Assembly (NCBI GenBank): GCA_045629045.1
Contig: JAZQQM010000061.1
Coordinates: forward strand, 1-64,000
Reading direction: 5' to 3'
DNA from: JAILLW01 sp045629045
GTDB lineage: Bacteria; Bacillota; Clostridia; Lachnospirales; Lachnospiraceae
Length of the DNA: 64,000 bases
Positions 18,339 through 27,840 of this stretch are shown piece by piece. Positions within the stretch are counted from its first letter, which is position 1; the number at the start of each line of letters is the position of its first letter. The position numbers were made by a program, and so were the translations under genes. The notes beneath the pieces are model-generated. The model was not told where the DNA came from, ran no database searches, and saw only the letters and a list, made by a program, of their open reading frames with translations.

Positions 18339-19836
18339 ATTTCATTTTAACTTTTAAATAAACTACACTGCAGGCAGGAATTGTATAAGAAACTACCTTA
18401 TCATTTACCTTAACATCCTTAAACTCTTTGGTCATTACAGTGTCAGGTTTGTCGAATGTGTTATAAGCATCCTTTTTGTTAGAAAGGATAGTAGCTTCTA
18501 CAGAACCAACCTCAGCGTCAAACTCTGAATTGATTTCGGCACTTTCCGTAGCAGAAAGGTTGGCTACTGTTACATGAACAACTCCATCCTTGTCTATTGA
18601 AGCTGATTCCGACAGGTTAGGAATCTTACTTTCTTCCGTTCCGATGGTTTTGGTCTCAATAAAGCTGTCAAGCAGCTCGTTATCCTGATGATTCTTATAC
18701 ATATTAAATACATGATAAGTAGGTGTCTTTATCATCTTTTCGCCATCAGTAAGAATAACTGCCTGAAGTACGTTAACAAGCTGAGCAATATTTGCCATTT
18801 TTACTCTGTCAGAGTGCTTGTTAAAGATATTAAGATTAATAGCGGCTACCATGGCGTCTCTCATAGTATTCTGCTGATATAAGAATCCGGGATTTGTTCC
18901 GGGTTCAACATCGTACCAGGTACCCCACTCATCTACGATAAGAGCAACTTCCTTTTTCTTATCATACTTATCCATAATTGCCGTATGATGAGAAATAAGC
19001 TCTTCCATAAAGAAGGTCTTATCAAGAGTCTGATAATACTTGGCCTCATCAAATACTGTTGCACCGCCCTTTTCTTCCCAGGTTCCGGGTACAGTATAAT
19101 AATGAAGGGAAATACCGTCCATCATTCCATGCATGTTCTCGGGACACTTGAAGCATTCTCTCATAACGGTTTCTGTCCAATCATAATCTCCGGCATTAGC
19201 TCCGCAACAGATTTTAAAGATAGGTTTTTTGGAATCATATGTTCTTACATATGTCTGATATCTACGATATAAATCGGAATAATACTGCGGCTGCATATTT
19301 CCGCCACATCCCCAGTTCTCGTTTCCGACACCGAAATAATTAACGGTATACGCATCTTCATGACCGTTAGCCTTACGCATATCTGCCATAGGAGATACGC
19401 CTTCCATGGTCATATACTCAACCCATTCGCTCATTTCCTGAACAGTACCTGAACCAACATTTCCGTTAATATATGTCTTACATCCAAGCTGCTTACAAAG
19501 TTCCATGAACTCTTCAGTACCAAAGCTGTTATCTTCTACGACACCGCCCCAATGAGTGTTAATAATTTTCTTACGTGTTTCCTTAGGGCCTACGCCATCT
19601 TTCCAATGATATTCATCGGCAAAACATCCGCCCGGCCAACGAAGAACCGGTATCTGCATTTCTTTTAATGCTTCAACTACATCTTTTCGCATTCCGTTAA
19701 CATTAGGAATATCCGAATCTTCACCTACATATAATCCTTCATAGATACATCTTCCCAAATGCTCGGAAAAATGTCCCTGAATCTCGGGATTTATATGAGA
19801 TTTTTTATTTTTGGTACTGATAACCTGTCTAAACAT
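18337..19836 (-). CDS. GH51 alpha-L-arabinofuranosidase
   Basis: The 499-residue protein is a full-length glycoside hydrolase family 51 enzyme. Glu173 in GVGNENWG is the expected acid/base and Glu303 in VDEWGTWYD the nucleophile. There is no signal peptide, so it acts inside the cell, releasing L-arabinose from short arabinoxylan or arabinan oligosaccharides brought in by a transporter. It is the third gene of a unit with an FGGY kinase and ribulose-5-phosphate 4-epimerase (25-base gap), which take the arabinose onwards. A ribosome site AAGGAG precedes the start. Confidence 0.95.
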   Translation of the reverse strand: MFRQVISTKNKKSHINPEIQGHFSEHLGRCIYEGLYVGEDSDIPNVNGMRKDVVEALKEMQIPVLRWPGGCFADEYHWKDGVGPKETRKKIINTHWGGVVEDNSFGTEEFMELCKQLGCKTYINGNVGSGTVQEMSEWVEYMTMEGVSPMADMRKANGHEDAYTVNYFGVGNENWGCGGNMQPQYYSDLYRRYQTYVRTYDSKKPIFKICCGANAGDYDWTETVMRECFKCPENMHGMMDGISLHYYTVPGTWEEKGGATVFDEAKYYQTLDKTFFMEELISHHTAIMDKYDKKKEVALIVDEWGTWYDVEPGTNPGFLYQQNTMRDAMVAAINLNIFNKHSDRVKMANIAQLVNVLQAVILTDGEKMIKTPTYHVFNMYKNHQDNELLDSFIETKTIGTEESKIPNLSESASIDKDGVVHVTVANLSATESAEINSEFDAEVGSVEATILSNKKDAYNTFDKPDTVMTKEFKDVKVNDKVVSYTIPACSVVYLKVKMK

Positions 19837-19860
19837 TTCGTTTCTCCTTAATAAAAGTTT

Positions 19861-20556
19861 CTATTTTTGTCCGTAATATGCATTAGCGCCATGCTTACGG
19901 TAATAATGCTTATCCTGCAACTCCTGGGGAGCGGGTTTAATATCAGGGTTAATTGTTTCGGCTCTGTAAGCCATTTTGGCAACTTCTTCAAGAACAACCG
20001 CATTATGAACAGCATCATTTGCATTTTTGCCCCAGGCAAAAGGACCGTGGTTCTTACATAAAACTGCAGGTACTGCCATGATTTCTTTATTCATTGCCTT
20101 AAATTCATTTACTATAAGATGACCTGTATTTTCTTCGTAAGCTTCATCTATTTCTTCCTTAGTTAAACAACGAAGGCAGGGAACCTCACCATAAATATAA
20201 TCTGCATGAGTTGTTCCGTAACAGGGAATAGATCTTCCGGCCTGTGCCCAGCTCGTCGCATAAGAACTGTGAGTATGAACAACACCGCCTATTTCCGGAA
20301 ATGCCTTGTAAAGCTCTAAATGAGTTGCCGTATCGGAAGACGGATTCATAGAGCCTTCCACTTTATTACCCTTAAGGTCCATAACAACCATATCTTCCGG
20401 TTTAAGCTTATCGTAATCAACACCCGAAGGCTTAATAACGAATAATCCCGACTCTCTGTCGATTCCGCTTACATTACCCCAGGTAAATGTAACCAATCCA
20501 TATTTAGGAAGAAGCATATTTGCTTCATATACTTCTTTTTTTAATTCTTCTAACAT
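19861..20556 (-). CDS. araD: L-ribulose-5-phosphate 4-epimerase
   Basis: The 231-residue product has the class II aldolase/epimerase fold with metal-binding His94 and His96 in VVHTHSSYA, the phosphate-binding region NPSSDT near 71-75 and a later His in CKNHGPFAWG. Length equals that of AraD. It converts L-ribulose-5-phosphate to D-xylulose-5-phosphate, feeding the pentose phosphate pathway. The genes for the kinase and the arabinofuranosidase flank it at short distances. The isomerase araA is not in the window. Confidence 0.93.
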   Translation of the reverse strand: MLEELKKEVYEANMLLPKYGLVTFTWGNVSGIDRESGLFVIKPSGVDYDKLKPEDMVVMDLKGNKVEGSMNPSSDTATHLELYKAFPEIGGVVHTHSSYATSWAQAGRSIPCYGTTHADYIYGEVPCLRCLTKEEIDEAYEENTGHLIVNEFKAMNKEIMAVPAVLCKNHGPFAWGKNANDAVHNAVVLEEVAKMAYRAETINPDIKPAPQELQDKHYYRKHGANAYYGQK

Positions 20557-20585
20557 ATTTACTCCTTGCGTCTACAGAATTTATA

Positions 20586-22178
20586 CTACATTTTAAGTGC
20601 TGCGCGCTCTGCTTCAAGTCCCTTCATGTATTTATCCATGAATTTATCAAAACCTTCAACTTCAGATGCTACAGGCTCCAACTTGGTTCCCTTATTAGCT
20701 CCGAAGATGTTGTTCTTTAAATAATCGCCGAGAGTCAGTGATGCATCGGCTGCTTTTGCATCAACGAATGCTGCAAGAAGAGCCATTCCCCAAGGACCGC
20801 CTTCTCCTGCTGTTTCCATTACGGATACGGCTGTGTTCATAGCTGCTGCCGCTATTGACTGACCTACCTTAGGAGTTTTGAAAAGTCCGCCGTGTCCGAA
20901 CATTTCATCACACTCAACACCCTCTTCCTTAAACAGCAAATCAAGTCCGTGCTTTAATGCTGCAAGTGAGGAATATATGTGCATTCGCATAAAGTTAGCA
21001 AGAGTAAACTTATCTTCTGCCTTACGAACAAACATAGGAGCTCCCGCATCAAAACCTGTTACGGGCTCACCTGAAAAATAGTTGTAAGAAATAAGTCCGC
21101 CACAATCGGCATCACCTTCCAAAGCCTTATTAAACAATGTTGTGTACAAAGTATTCTTATCTACAGATGCACCGATACTCTTAGCAAATTCATCAAATAT
21201 ATTAACCCATGCGTTGATGTCCGAAGTACAGTTATTACAATGTACCATACCAACCAAAGCACCGTCGGGAGTTGTTACCAAATCAATTTCGGGATAAACC
21301 TTTGAAAGGTCTTTTTCCAAAACAACCATAGCAAAGATAGAAGTTCCTGCAGAAACATTACCTGTTCTCTTTGCTACTGCGTTTGTAGCAGCCATTCCGG
21401 TTCCTGCATCACCCTCGGGAGGAGCAAATTTGATACCTGCTTCAAGGTTTCCGGAAATATCAAGTTTCTTAGCACCTTCTTCCGTAAGGCATCCTGCCTC
21501 TTCACCTGCTGATAATACTTTAGGTGAAATACTTCTTAAATTCCATCCGAACTTCTTTGATTCAATAAGTTTGTCAAACTTGCCTATCATTGTTTCATCA
21601 AAATCGCCGGTCTTAATATCAATGGGATACATACCGGATGCATCGCCTACTCCCAACACCTTCTTGCCGGTAAGCATCCAGTGAACATATCCTGCAAGAG
21701 TTGTAAAATATGCAATATCTTTACAATGAGGCTCGTCATTTAAAATAGCCTGATATAAATGAGCAATACTCCATCTTTGAGGAATATTGTAATTAAATTC
21801 CTTTGTCAGCTTGGCTGCTGCCTCTTCTGTAATGGTATTTCTCCATGTTCTGAAGGGAACAAGAAGATTATCATCTTTGTCAAAAGCAAGATAACCGTGC
21901 ATCATGGCAGAAAATCCGATAGATGCATATTTTTTAACTACTGTATCATACTTATCTTTAACGTCTTTTAATAAATCGGCATAACAGTCCTGAACACCGT
22001 TCCATACTGCATCAAGAGAATATGTCCAAATACCGTCAACAAGCTGGTTTTCCCATTCATGGGAACCGGTTGCAAGTACACTACCCTTTTCATCTATCAT
22101 GACAGCTTTGATTCTGGTTGAGCCAAATTCAATACCTAAATAAGTTTTACCCTGCTCTATTAATGTCTTAATATCCAT
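20586..22178 (-). CDS. FGGY-family pentulose kinase (likely L-ribulokinase)
   Basis: The 530-residue protein has the FGGY kinase fold: the first phosphate-binding loop YLGIEFGSTRIKAV, the central GNVSAGTSIFAMV loop and the C-terminal GEGGPWGMALLAAF. It differs from E. coli-type AraB in length and detail, but its operon with araD and an arabinofuranosidase makes L-ribulose the most likely substrate; xylulose is the main alternative. It is the first gene of the operon, with a GGAGG site before the start. It would phosphorylate the sugar in the cytoplasm. Confidence 0.8.
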   Translation of the reverse strand: MDIKTLIEQGKTYLGIEFGSTRIKAVMIDEKGSVLATGSHEWENQLVDGIWTYSLDAVWNGVQDCYADLLKDVKDKYDTVVKKYASIGFSAMMHGYLAFDKDDNLLVPFRTWRNTITEEAAAKLTKEFNYNIPQRWSIAHLYQAILNDEPHCKDIAYFTTLAGYVHWMLTGKKVLGVGDASGMYPIDIKTGDFDETMIGKFDKLIESKKFGWNLRSISPKVLSAGEEAGCLTEEGAKKLDISGNLEAGIKFAPPEGDAGTGMAATNAVAKRTGNVSAGTSIFAMVVLEKDLSKVYPEIDLVTTPDGALVGMVHCNNCTSDINAWVNIFDEFAKSIGASVDKNTLYTTLFNKALEGDADCGGLISYNYFSGEPVTGFDAGAPMFVRKAEDKFTLANFMRMHIYSSLAALKHGLDLLFKEEGVECDEMFGHGGLFKTPKVGQSIAAAAMNTAVSVMETAGEGGPWGMALLAAFVDAKAADASLTLGDYLKNNIFGANKGTKLEPVASEVEGFDKFMDKYMKGLEAERAALKM

Positions 22179-22263
22179 TTAAATCCTCCTACTTATTCAC
22201 ATTGTTTGGCCGTTTCGGAAATTTTGCACACACACTATCGCCAACATTATCATAATATAGCCA

Positions 22264-22297
22264 AAAAGCAACATTTGACTAATCAAGTGTTGCTTTT
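22264..22297. terminator. Terminator between kinase operon and exonuclease
   Basis: AAAAGCAACATTT pairs with AAGTGTTGCTTTT (one G-U) around an 8-base loop. It ends transcripts of the GH31-GH42-exonuclease unit; the arabinose operon promoter must lie in 22179-22263. Confidence 0.8.
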
Positions 22298-22304
22298 ATA
22301 TTTA

Positions 22305-23258
22305 TTATCTTTTGTTTTCTTTTTTCTTTTTTTTGCTAATTAAAACCTGCTGCCTTTTTTCGGCAATATTAAGATATGTTTCTTCATCAACGAATTTTGA
22401 CGTTTTAACAACATATATCTTTTCATCATCGGTTTTTTTCATTCTGGCCTTATACTTAACGTAGCCATGAATCGGACATTCTGCAATTGAGTAAAAATGT
22501 TTTCCGTTATTGGGGCTGAACCAGCGAACCTTTTTCTTAATATTTTTATGACAAAGATAGCATTTGGTAGAGGAAATTTCTCTGTCCGTCATTGCGGTAT
22601 GTTTATCATCAAATACTCTCGAAATGTGCTTAACATAATTGGGAAATTCCACATGAATTTCCTCTTCCCTGGATTTGGGAAGATTAAAGGTATCATAAGA
22701 ATAATATGCAAGCACCTCTTCCGGCAAAAGTTCCATCACCTTGGCCGTATAATAAGCATCCGAGAATGCCCTGTGAAAAGGTATATCTTTTTCTATCTGA
22801 CGCTCATCAACAGCATATTCAAGATTACGACGTGTCTTTCCGTCCTCAAATGCAATACTGTAGAGCTTTTGAATATCAAGATACTTAAGAGGTCCGTCCG
22901 AAAGAAGATCCATTCCGTAATATCTCATATTTCTTTGAAGTTCAAAGATATCAAGCGTTCCCCAGGTGCAAAAAATATAATCTTCGCCGCAAAAATCCCG
23001 AAAATCTTTCATTGCTTCAACAAAAGGCTTGCCTCTTTGAAGATCCTGCATGTGAAGGTGAATTATTTTACTTGTAATATGGTGCATGTGCTGATAAACC
23101 GTAGGTTTAACAAGCTGGTTAAACTCTCCGATAAGTTTTCGATCCATGCTCATTCGAATAGCACCAAAATCGATGATTTCAAAAGGTATCTCTTTTACCT
23201 CAGGCTCTTTTCCGGTATTCGATTGATTCCATTCAAGATCAAGAACAATATAATTCAC
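22305..23258 (-). CDS. DEDDh-type 3'-5' exonuclease domain protein
   Basis: The 317-residue product opens with the exonuclease motif YIVLDLEWNQ (Asp and Glu), continues with a second acidic motif near YIFCTWGTLD and ends the domain with HRAFSDAYYTAKVM, which fits the DEDDh set. The C-terminal 100 residues include a CYLCHK motif and a later Cys-His pair, a possible zinc site, and a lysine-rich tail. The substrate (DNA or RNA) is unknown; similar proteins in Clostridia resemble KapD. It begins 12 bases after the GH42 gene and is therefore probably co-transcribed with two glycosidases, an odd partner. Confidence 0.8.
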   Translation of the reverse strand: MNYIVLDLEWNQSNTGKEPEVKEIPFEIIDFGAIRMSMDRKLIGEFNQLVKPTVYQHMHHITSKIIHLHMQDLQRGKPFVEAMKDFRDFCGEDYIFCTWGTLDIFELQRNMRYYGMDLLSDGPLKYLDIQKLYSIAFEDGKTRRNLEYAVDERQIEKDIPFHRAFSDAYYTAKVMELLPEEVLAYYSYDTFNLPKSREEEIHVEFPNYVKHISRVFDDKHTAMTDREISSTKCYLCHKNIKKKVRWFSPNNGKHFYSIAECPIHGYVKYKARMKKTDDEKIYVVKTSKFVDEETYLNIAEKRQQVLISKKKKKENKR

Positions 23259-23269
23259 TAAAATATTCC

Positions 23270-25303
23270 TTATTTCGATACTTTAATAATTGCAACGCCT
23301 TTCATATCAAGCTTTATCAAAGCATCATTTTTATATTCTTTGCCGCTTAAAATATCAATTCCGCCCTTTTTAAGTCTGACTTCCGTTGGAACTTCCTTAT
23401 GGTTAAGTACAAAGATATACTTATAATCTTCATTTTCGCGACAGGTTACTTCAACATCTTTTGGAGCATCAAGTACCGGTTCTATATACAGCTCACCGCA
23501 AATATCCCTTAGGAAAGTTGCATAGAATTCATCTGACGAATGGGTACCCACATAATATACTATACCATCTCCCAGCTTATTTTTGGTAAGAACAGGTGTA
23601 CCGGCATAAAATTCTTTTTCGTAAGTAGAAATTTCTTTTGCTCCCTGAAGATGCATTATATCACAAAGTACACCTGCAGGATACTCCGTACCCTTATAAA
23701 TAAAGCTGTTATTCTCAGACGGAGACAGTGCATCCGACTCTTCAACCCATATTCCGAGTATGTCTTTTTGCTTGCCGGGATATCCGCCCAGTAATACCCT
23801 ATCGTTTTCATCAACATATCCACTAAAATATGTTGTTAGATAACAACCGCCGTTTTTGACGTAATTTCTTATTTTTTCGTCATATCCATCCTTGTTCATA
23901 TAAAGCATTGGAGCAATCACAAGGGAGTATTTGGAAATGTCGGCATCTGTGGTTATCATATCTACGGAAATATTCTGATTAAACAATGCCGTATAATAAG
24001 CCATTACTTCTCTTGGATAATTAAGAAGCTGTGTCGGACCTGCAGACATCTCCGCAGCCCACCAGTTTTCCCAGTCAAAGACAATAGCAACTTTGGAATT
24101 GATTCTTGTACCTAAAGTTTCATTACCTATAGCTGTTAATTCTTTACCAAGTTCCGTTATTTCTTTAAATACTCTGGTGTTTTCATTTCCAACATGATCT
24201 ATTACAGCACTGTGATATTTTTCACAGGCACCCTGAGACCTTCTCATTTGGAAAAACATTACGGTATCGGCACCATGAGCTACAGCCTGATAAGACCAAA
24301 GACGCATAACTCCCGGACGCTTTAATTTGCAATACATATGCCAGTTAGTTACACCCGGAGTCTGCTCCATAAGGCAGAAGGGCTTTCCGTCTTTGATTCC
24401 CCGCATAGTATCGTGAGTTGCAGCCGGTGACTGAGGTACATTATCCCATCCCGGGTAATTATCCCAGGATACAAAATCCATTTCTTTAGCCCACTTACCG
24501 TAGTCAAGGGGCTTATACCATCCCATAAAATTAGTTGTTATGGGAATATCCGGGGTGATTTTTCGAAGAACATCTCTTTCCGATTTAAAACACTCAAGTA
24601 TACTGTCGGAATTAAATCTATAATAGTCAAGTGTTATTCCCTGGAAATTGGTTCTGGGAGTACCGTCGAGATAGAATGAAAATTCTTCCGATCTAAAATC
24701 CGAAGGTACAATATCCTCAAAATCATAAAAAGTATGACCCCAGAAAGAAGTGTTCCATACTTTATTTACTTCTTCTATGGTTTTATAACGATTTTTAACC
24801 CATTTTCTAAAGGCTTTTGCACAATTATCACAGTAACATTCGCCGCCGTATTCATTGGATACATGCCAGGCTACAATATTGTCATAATCTTTATATCGTT
24901 GAGCAATCTGTTTTGCCAGTTCTACGGAATATTTGCGATAAGTAGGTGAGTTTGGACAGGAATTATGTCTGGCTCCAAACTTTCGTTTCATTCCGTTTTT
25001 TTCTACTCGGAGAATATCAGGATACTTACGGGCCATCCAGGCAGGATGTGCCGCCGTTGAAGTAGCCATACATACTTTAAGGTCGTTATCTTTAACCATC
25101 TTCATGATTTTATCGAGTTTGGTAAAATCATATTTTTCTTCAGAAGGCTGAAGCATAGCCCAACTAAAAACATTTAGCGTAACTATATCAATATTGGCGA
25201 TTTTAAATAACCGCATATCTTCTTCCCAAATTTCTTCGGGCCATTGTTCCGGGTTATAGTCTCCGCCATATAAAATTTTGTTTACTTTTGGGGATTCTAT
25301 CAT
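23270..25303 (-). CDS. GH42 beta-galactosidase
   Basis: The 677-residue enzyme matches GH42 over its length, from GGDYNPEQWP at the start. Glu151 in SNEYGG is the expected acid/base and Glu313 in MEQTPG the nucleophile. Cysteines 116, 156, 158 and 161 form the family's structural zinc site. A trimerisation domain and C-terminal beta domain follow. No signal peptide is present, so it acts on imported oligosaccharides. Its start overlaps the GH31 stop by 4 bases; together with an alpha-xylosidase this points to xyloglucan side chains, where galactose caps xylose. Confidence 0.93.
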   Translation of the reverse strand: MIESPKVNKILYGGDYNPEQWPEEIWEEDMRLFKIANIDIVTLNVFSWAMLQPSEEKYDFTKLDKIMKMVKDNDLKVCMATSTAAHPAWMARKYPDILRVEKNGMKRKFGARHNSCPNSPTYRKYSVELAKQIAQRYKDYDNIVAWHVSNEYGGECYCDNCAKAFRKWVKNRYKTIEEVNKVWNTSFWGHTFYDFEDIVPSDFRSEEFSFYLDGTPRTNFQGITLDYYRFNSDSILECFKSERDVLRKITPDIPITTNFMGWYKPLDYGKWAKEMDFVSWDNYPGWDNVPQSPAATHDTMRGIKDGKPFCLMEQTPGVTNWHMYCKLKRPGVMRLWSYQAVAHGADTVMFFQMRRSQGACEKYHSAVIDHVGNENTRVFKEITELGKELTAIGNETLGTRINSKVAIVFDWENWWAAEMSAGPTQLLNYPREVMAYYTALFNQNISVDMITTDADISKYSLVIAPMLYMNKDGYDEKIRNYVKNGGCYLTTYFSGYVDENDRVLLGGYPGKQKDILGIWVEESDALSPSENNSFIYKGTEYPAGVLCDIMHLQGAKEISTYEKEFYAGTPVLTKNKLGDGIVYYVGTHSSDEFYATFLRDICGELYIEPVLDAPKDVEVTCRENEDYKYIFVLNHKEVPTEVRLKKGGIDILSGKEYKNDALIKLDMKGVAIIKVSK

Positions 25304-27675
25304 AATGTCACCTCAACTTCTCCGTTACCTGAAATACTGTAAATTTCTTTTGAAACATTAACAAATTTAATCCTACACTCCTTATTTCCGGTAATCTTGG
25401 CATGTATTACATTATCTTTTCTGGTTACATCTACCTTAATCTGAACAGATTTGTCCATTCCGTATACAACAGTTGAAGCACTGCATCCTTCCTGCATAGC
25501 GTAAATACAGACAATAGCATTATTTCCGTAATCATAATCAGGTTTATCATCTGTATCGCCCAGTACAATTATTGAATTTTCCTTTACCATCATGGGCAAA
25601 GACATATAATCGTACTTTTCCGTATACCATTTGCCACCGGCAACTTCTTCATCTGTAAGGAAATTAGTCCATTTACCTTCCGGAAGATAATATGATGCAA
25701 TACCCCGGTCGTTAAAGATTGGCGCTATCAACAGATTTTCGCCAAGCATATATTGTTTATCCACATAATGACAGGTTTTATCCTCCGTAAAATCAAGAAC
25801 CATTGCTCTCATGGTGGGAATTCCCGTTTGCGAGGTATCTATTGCCGTCTTATAAAGATATGGCATAAGTTTTGCCTTTTGACGGGTAAAGAAACGTACA
25901 ACATCAACAGCTTCATCATCATATACCCAGGGAACTCTGTAAGAAGAAGAACCATGAAGTCTTGAATGTGAAGATAACAAACCAAAAGCAACCCATCTTT
26001 TATAAACATCTGCCGTAGAGGTGTTTTCGAATCCGCCTATATCATGAGCCCAATAACCGAAACCTGACATAAGAAGCGATAATCCGCCCCTTAAACTTTC
26101 TTCCATGGATTCATAATCCGACCAGCAGTCACCGCCCCAATGAACAGGGAACTTTTGTCCGCCTACGGTAGCGCTTCTTGCAAATAGTACGGCTTCGCCT
26201 TTACCGCGTTTTCGTTCAAGTAATTCATAAACACACTTGTTATAAAGATATGTGTAGTAGTTATGCATCTTAAGAGGATCTGAACCGTCATGGAAACATA
26301 CATCCTTTGTGGGAATTCTTTCGCCAAAGTCTGTTTTAAAACAATCAACTCCCATATCAAGCAATATTTCAAGCTTACTCTGGAACCATTTGGCAGCTTC
26401 CGGGTTGGTAAAATCCACAATAGCCATACCGGGCTGCCACATATCCCACTGCCAGGTTTTCCCATTAGTACGTTTTATAAAGTAGCCCTTTTCGTTTCCT
26501 TCATCAAAAAGAGCCGACTCCTGTCCAATATAAGGATTAATCCATACACAAATATTCAAACCCTTTTCTTTTATTCTTGATAACATACCCTCAGGGTCCG
26601 GAAAAACTCTGTCATCCCAAATAAAGTCAGACCAATGGAATTCCTTCATCCAATAACAGTCAAAGTGGAATGTACGCAGAGGAATACCTCTCGATAACAT
26701 TCCGTCTATAAAACTCATGCAGGTTTCTTCATCATAATTAGTAGTAAAGGATGTAGAAAGCCATAATCCAAAGGTCCAGGGTGCAGGTAATGAAGGTTTG
26801 CCCGATAAATCGGTATATTTTTCCAATACTTCTTTCATGGAAGGACCATTAATAATGTAGTAATCAAGATAACTTCCCTTAACGGAGAACTGAGTTCTTG
26901 TTACCATCTCGGTAGCTATTTCAAAAGATACTTCTTCAGGGTGATTTACGAGTACACCATAACCTTTGGTTGTAAGATAAAATGGTATATTTTTGTACGA
27001 CTGGTACGTAGATGTTCCGCCATCGGCATTCCAGATATCTATACTTTGACCATTCTTAACGAAGGGTGTAAATCTTTCTCCCATACCGTATACTTTTTCA
27101 TCAACGCTCAAAGACAGCATCTGTCTGATATAAGTTTCATCATCATCTCCGGTATCATAAGCAAGACCCTGCCAATCTGTTTTCATTAAAGCTAAATCTC
27201 TGCCGGTTGAAGTGGTAATAATTTCATCACCACGTTTAAAAATAAAAGAAAAATTGACTTTGTCTATAATCATAGACATTCCGCCTGAAGTAACGGTCAA
27301 AATATCATTATCATCACATACATCCAAAATCCCCGGTTTATCATCCGCAAGTTCAAAACCCGGTGTAGTAATAACATCGGATTTGTAATGATAGGTTCTG
27401 ATTCTTAATATATCTTTAAAAGGAGATGTAATTTCCATTGTCAGATTAATGTTACCCAGAACATCCCCTCGATGGCGAACATGATAAGTAGGTATCATAA
27501 TCGTTACCTTATCACATCCGGTTACTTCTCTTTTTGAGCTCGAGGGGATTCCTCCGGGAAAAATTTGATCCGACTGTATTTCATTTCCCTTTTTTAGCGT
27601 AACAATATAAACTTCCTGAGGTGCAAAACATGAACACCCCTGTTTTTGCATCCAACACCCATTACCGAATTTCAT
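25300..27675 (-). CDS. GH31 alpha-xylosidase
   Basis: The 791-residue protein is a complete GH31 enzyme. Asp449 in KTDFGERIP is the nucleophile and the aspartate of HWGGDCWSDY the acid/base. The FGERIPT context is that of YicI-type alpha-xylosidases rather than alpha-glucosidases, so it should remove alpha-xylose from imported xyloglucan oligosaccharides. It is the first gene of a unit with GH42 and an exonuclease and is divergent from an AraC-type regulator, which probably controls it. A GGGAGG site precedes the start. Specificity is inferred from motifs and neighbours. Confidence 0.9.
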   Translation of the reverse strand: MKFGNGCWMQKQGCSCFAPQEVYIVTLKKGNEIQSDQIFPGGIPSSSKREVTGCDKVTIMIPTYHVRHRGDVLGNINLTMEITSPFKDILRIRTYHYKSDVITTPGFELADDKPGILDVCDDNDILTVTSGGMSMIIDKVNFSFIFKRGDEIITTSTGRDLALMKTDWQGLAYDTGDDDETYIRQMLSLSVDEKVYGMGERFTPFVKNGQSIDIWNADGGTSTYQSYKNIPFYLTTKGYGVLVNHPEEVSFEIATEMVTRTQFSVKGSYLDYYIINGPSMKEVLEKYTDLSGKPSLPAPWTFGLWLSTSFTTNYDEETCMSFIDGMLSRGIPLRTFHFDCYWMKEFHWSDFIWDDRVFPDPEGMLSRIKEKGLNICVWINPYIGQESALFDEGNEKGYFIKRTNGKTWQWDMWQPGMAIVDFTNPEAAKWFQSKLEILLDMGVDCFKTDFGERIPTKDVCFHDGSDPLKMHNYYTYLYNKCVYELLERKRGKGEAVLFARSATVGGQKFPVHWGGDCWSDYESMEESLRGGLSLLMSGFGYWAHDIGGFENTSTADVYKRWVAFGLLSSHSRLHGSSSYRVPWVYDDEAVDVVRFFTRQKAKLMPYLYKTAIDTSQTGIPTMRAMVLDFTEDKTCHYVDKQYMLGENLLIAPIFNDRGIASYYLPEGKWTNFLTDEEVAGGKWYTEKYDYMSLPMMVKENSIIVLGDTDDKPDYDYGNNAIVCIYAMQEGCSASTVVYGMDKSVQIKVDVTRKDNVIHAKITGNKECRIKFVNVSKEIYSISGNGEVEVTL

Positions 27676-27685
27676 AAAACCTCCC

Positions 27686-27707
27686 TTGACTTACTTAAAT
27701 AAGTCAA
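27686..27707. promoter_or_regulatory. Palindrome in the GH31 leader, candidate operator
   Basis: TTGACTTA and TAAGTCAA form a perfect 8-bp inverted repeat around six bases, 11 bases before the GH31 start. It could be an operator or an RNA hairpin near the ribosome site. The regulator is unproven. Confidence 0.45.
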
Positions 27708-27748
27708 AAATATCCTCTTAAAAAGTAACAGATTTTAATTTCAGCTTA

Positions 27749-27777
27749 TTGAATACCAGTTACTTTACTGATATAAT
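27749..27777 (+). promoter_or_regulatory. Promoter of the AraC-type regulator
   Basis: TTGAAT at 27749-27754 and TATAAT at 27772-27777 are 17 bases apart, and TG at 27769-27770 gives an extended -10. It is read towards the regulator at 27841. Confidence 0.75.
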
Positions 27778-27840
27778 ATAACTATATTTTACCAATTTCT
27801 CACACTTTTCTATGTAAAAGTAATATTATATTATTTTATT

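Noticed and set aside
22497..23261. Long open frame on the plus strand opposite the exonuclease gene
   Set aside because: It is antisense to a gene with clear catalytic motifs, has no ribosome site and an unlikely composition.
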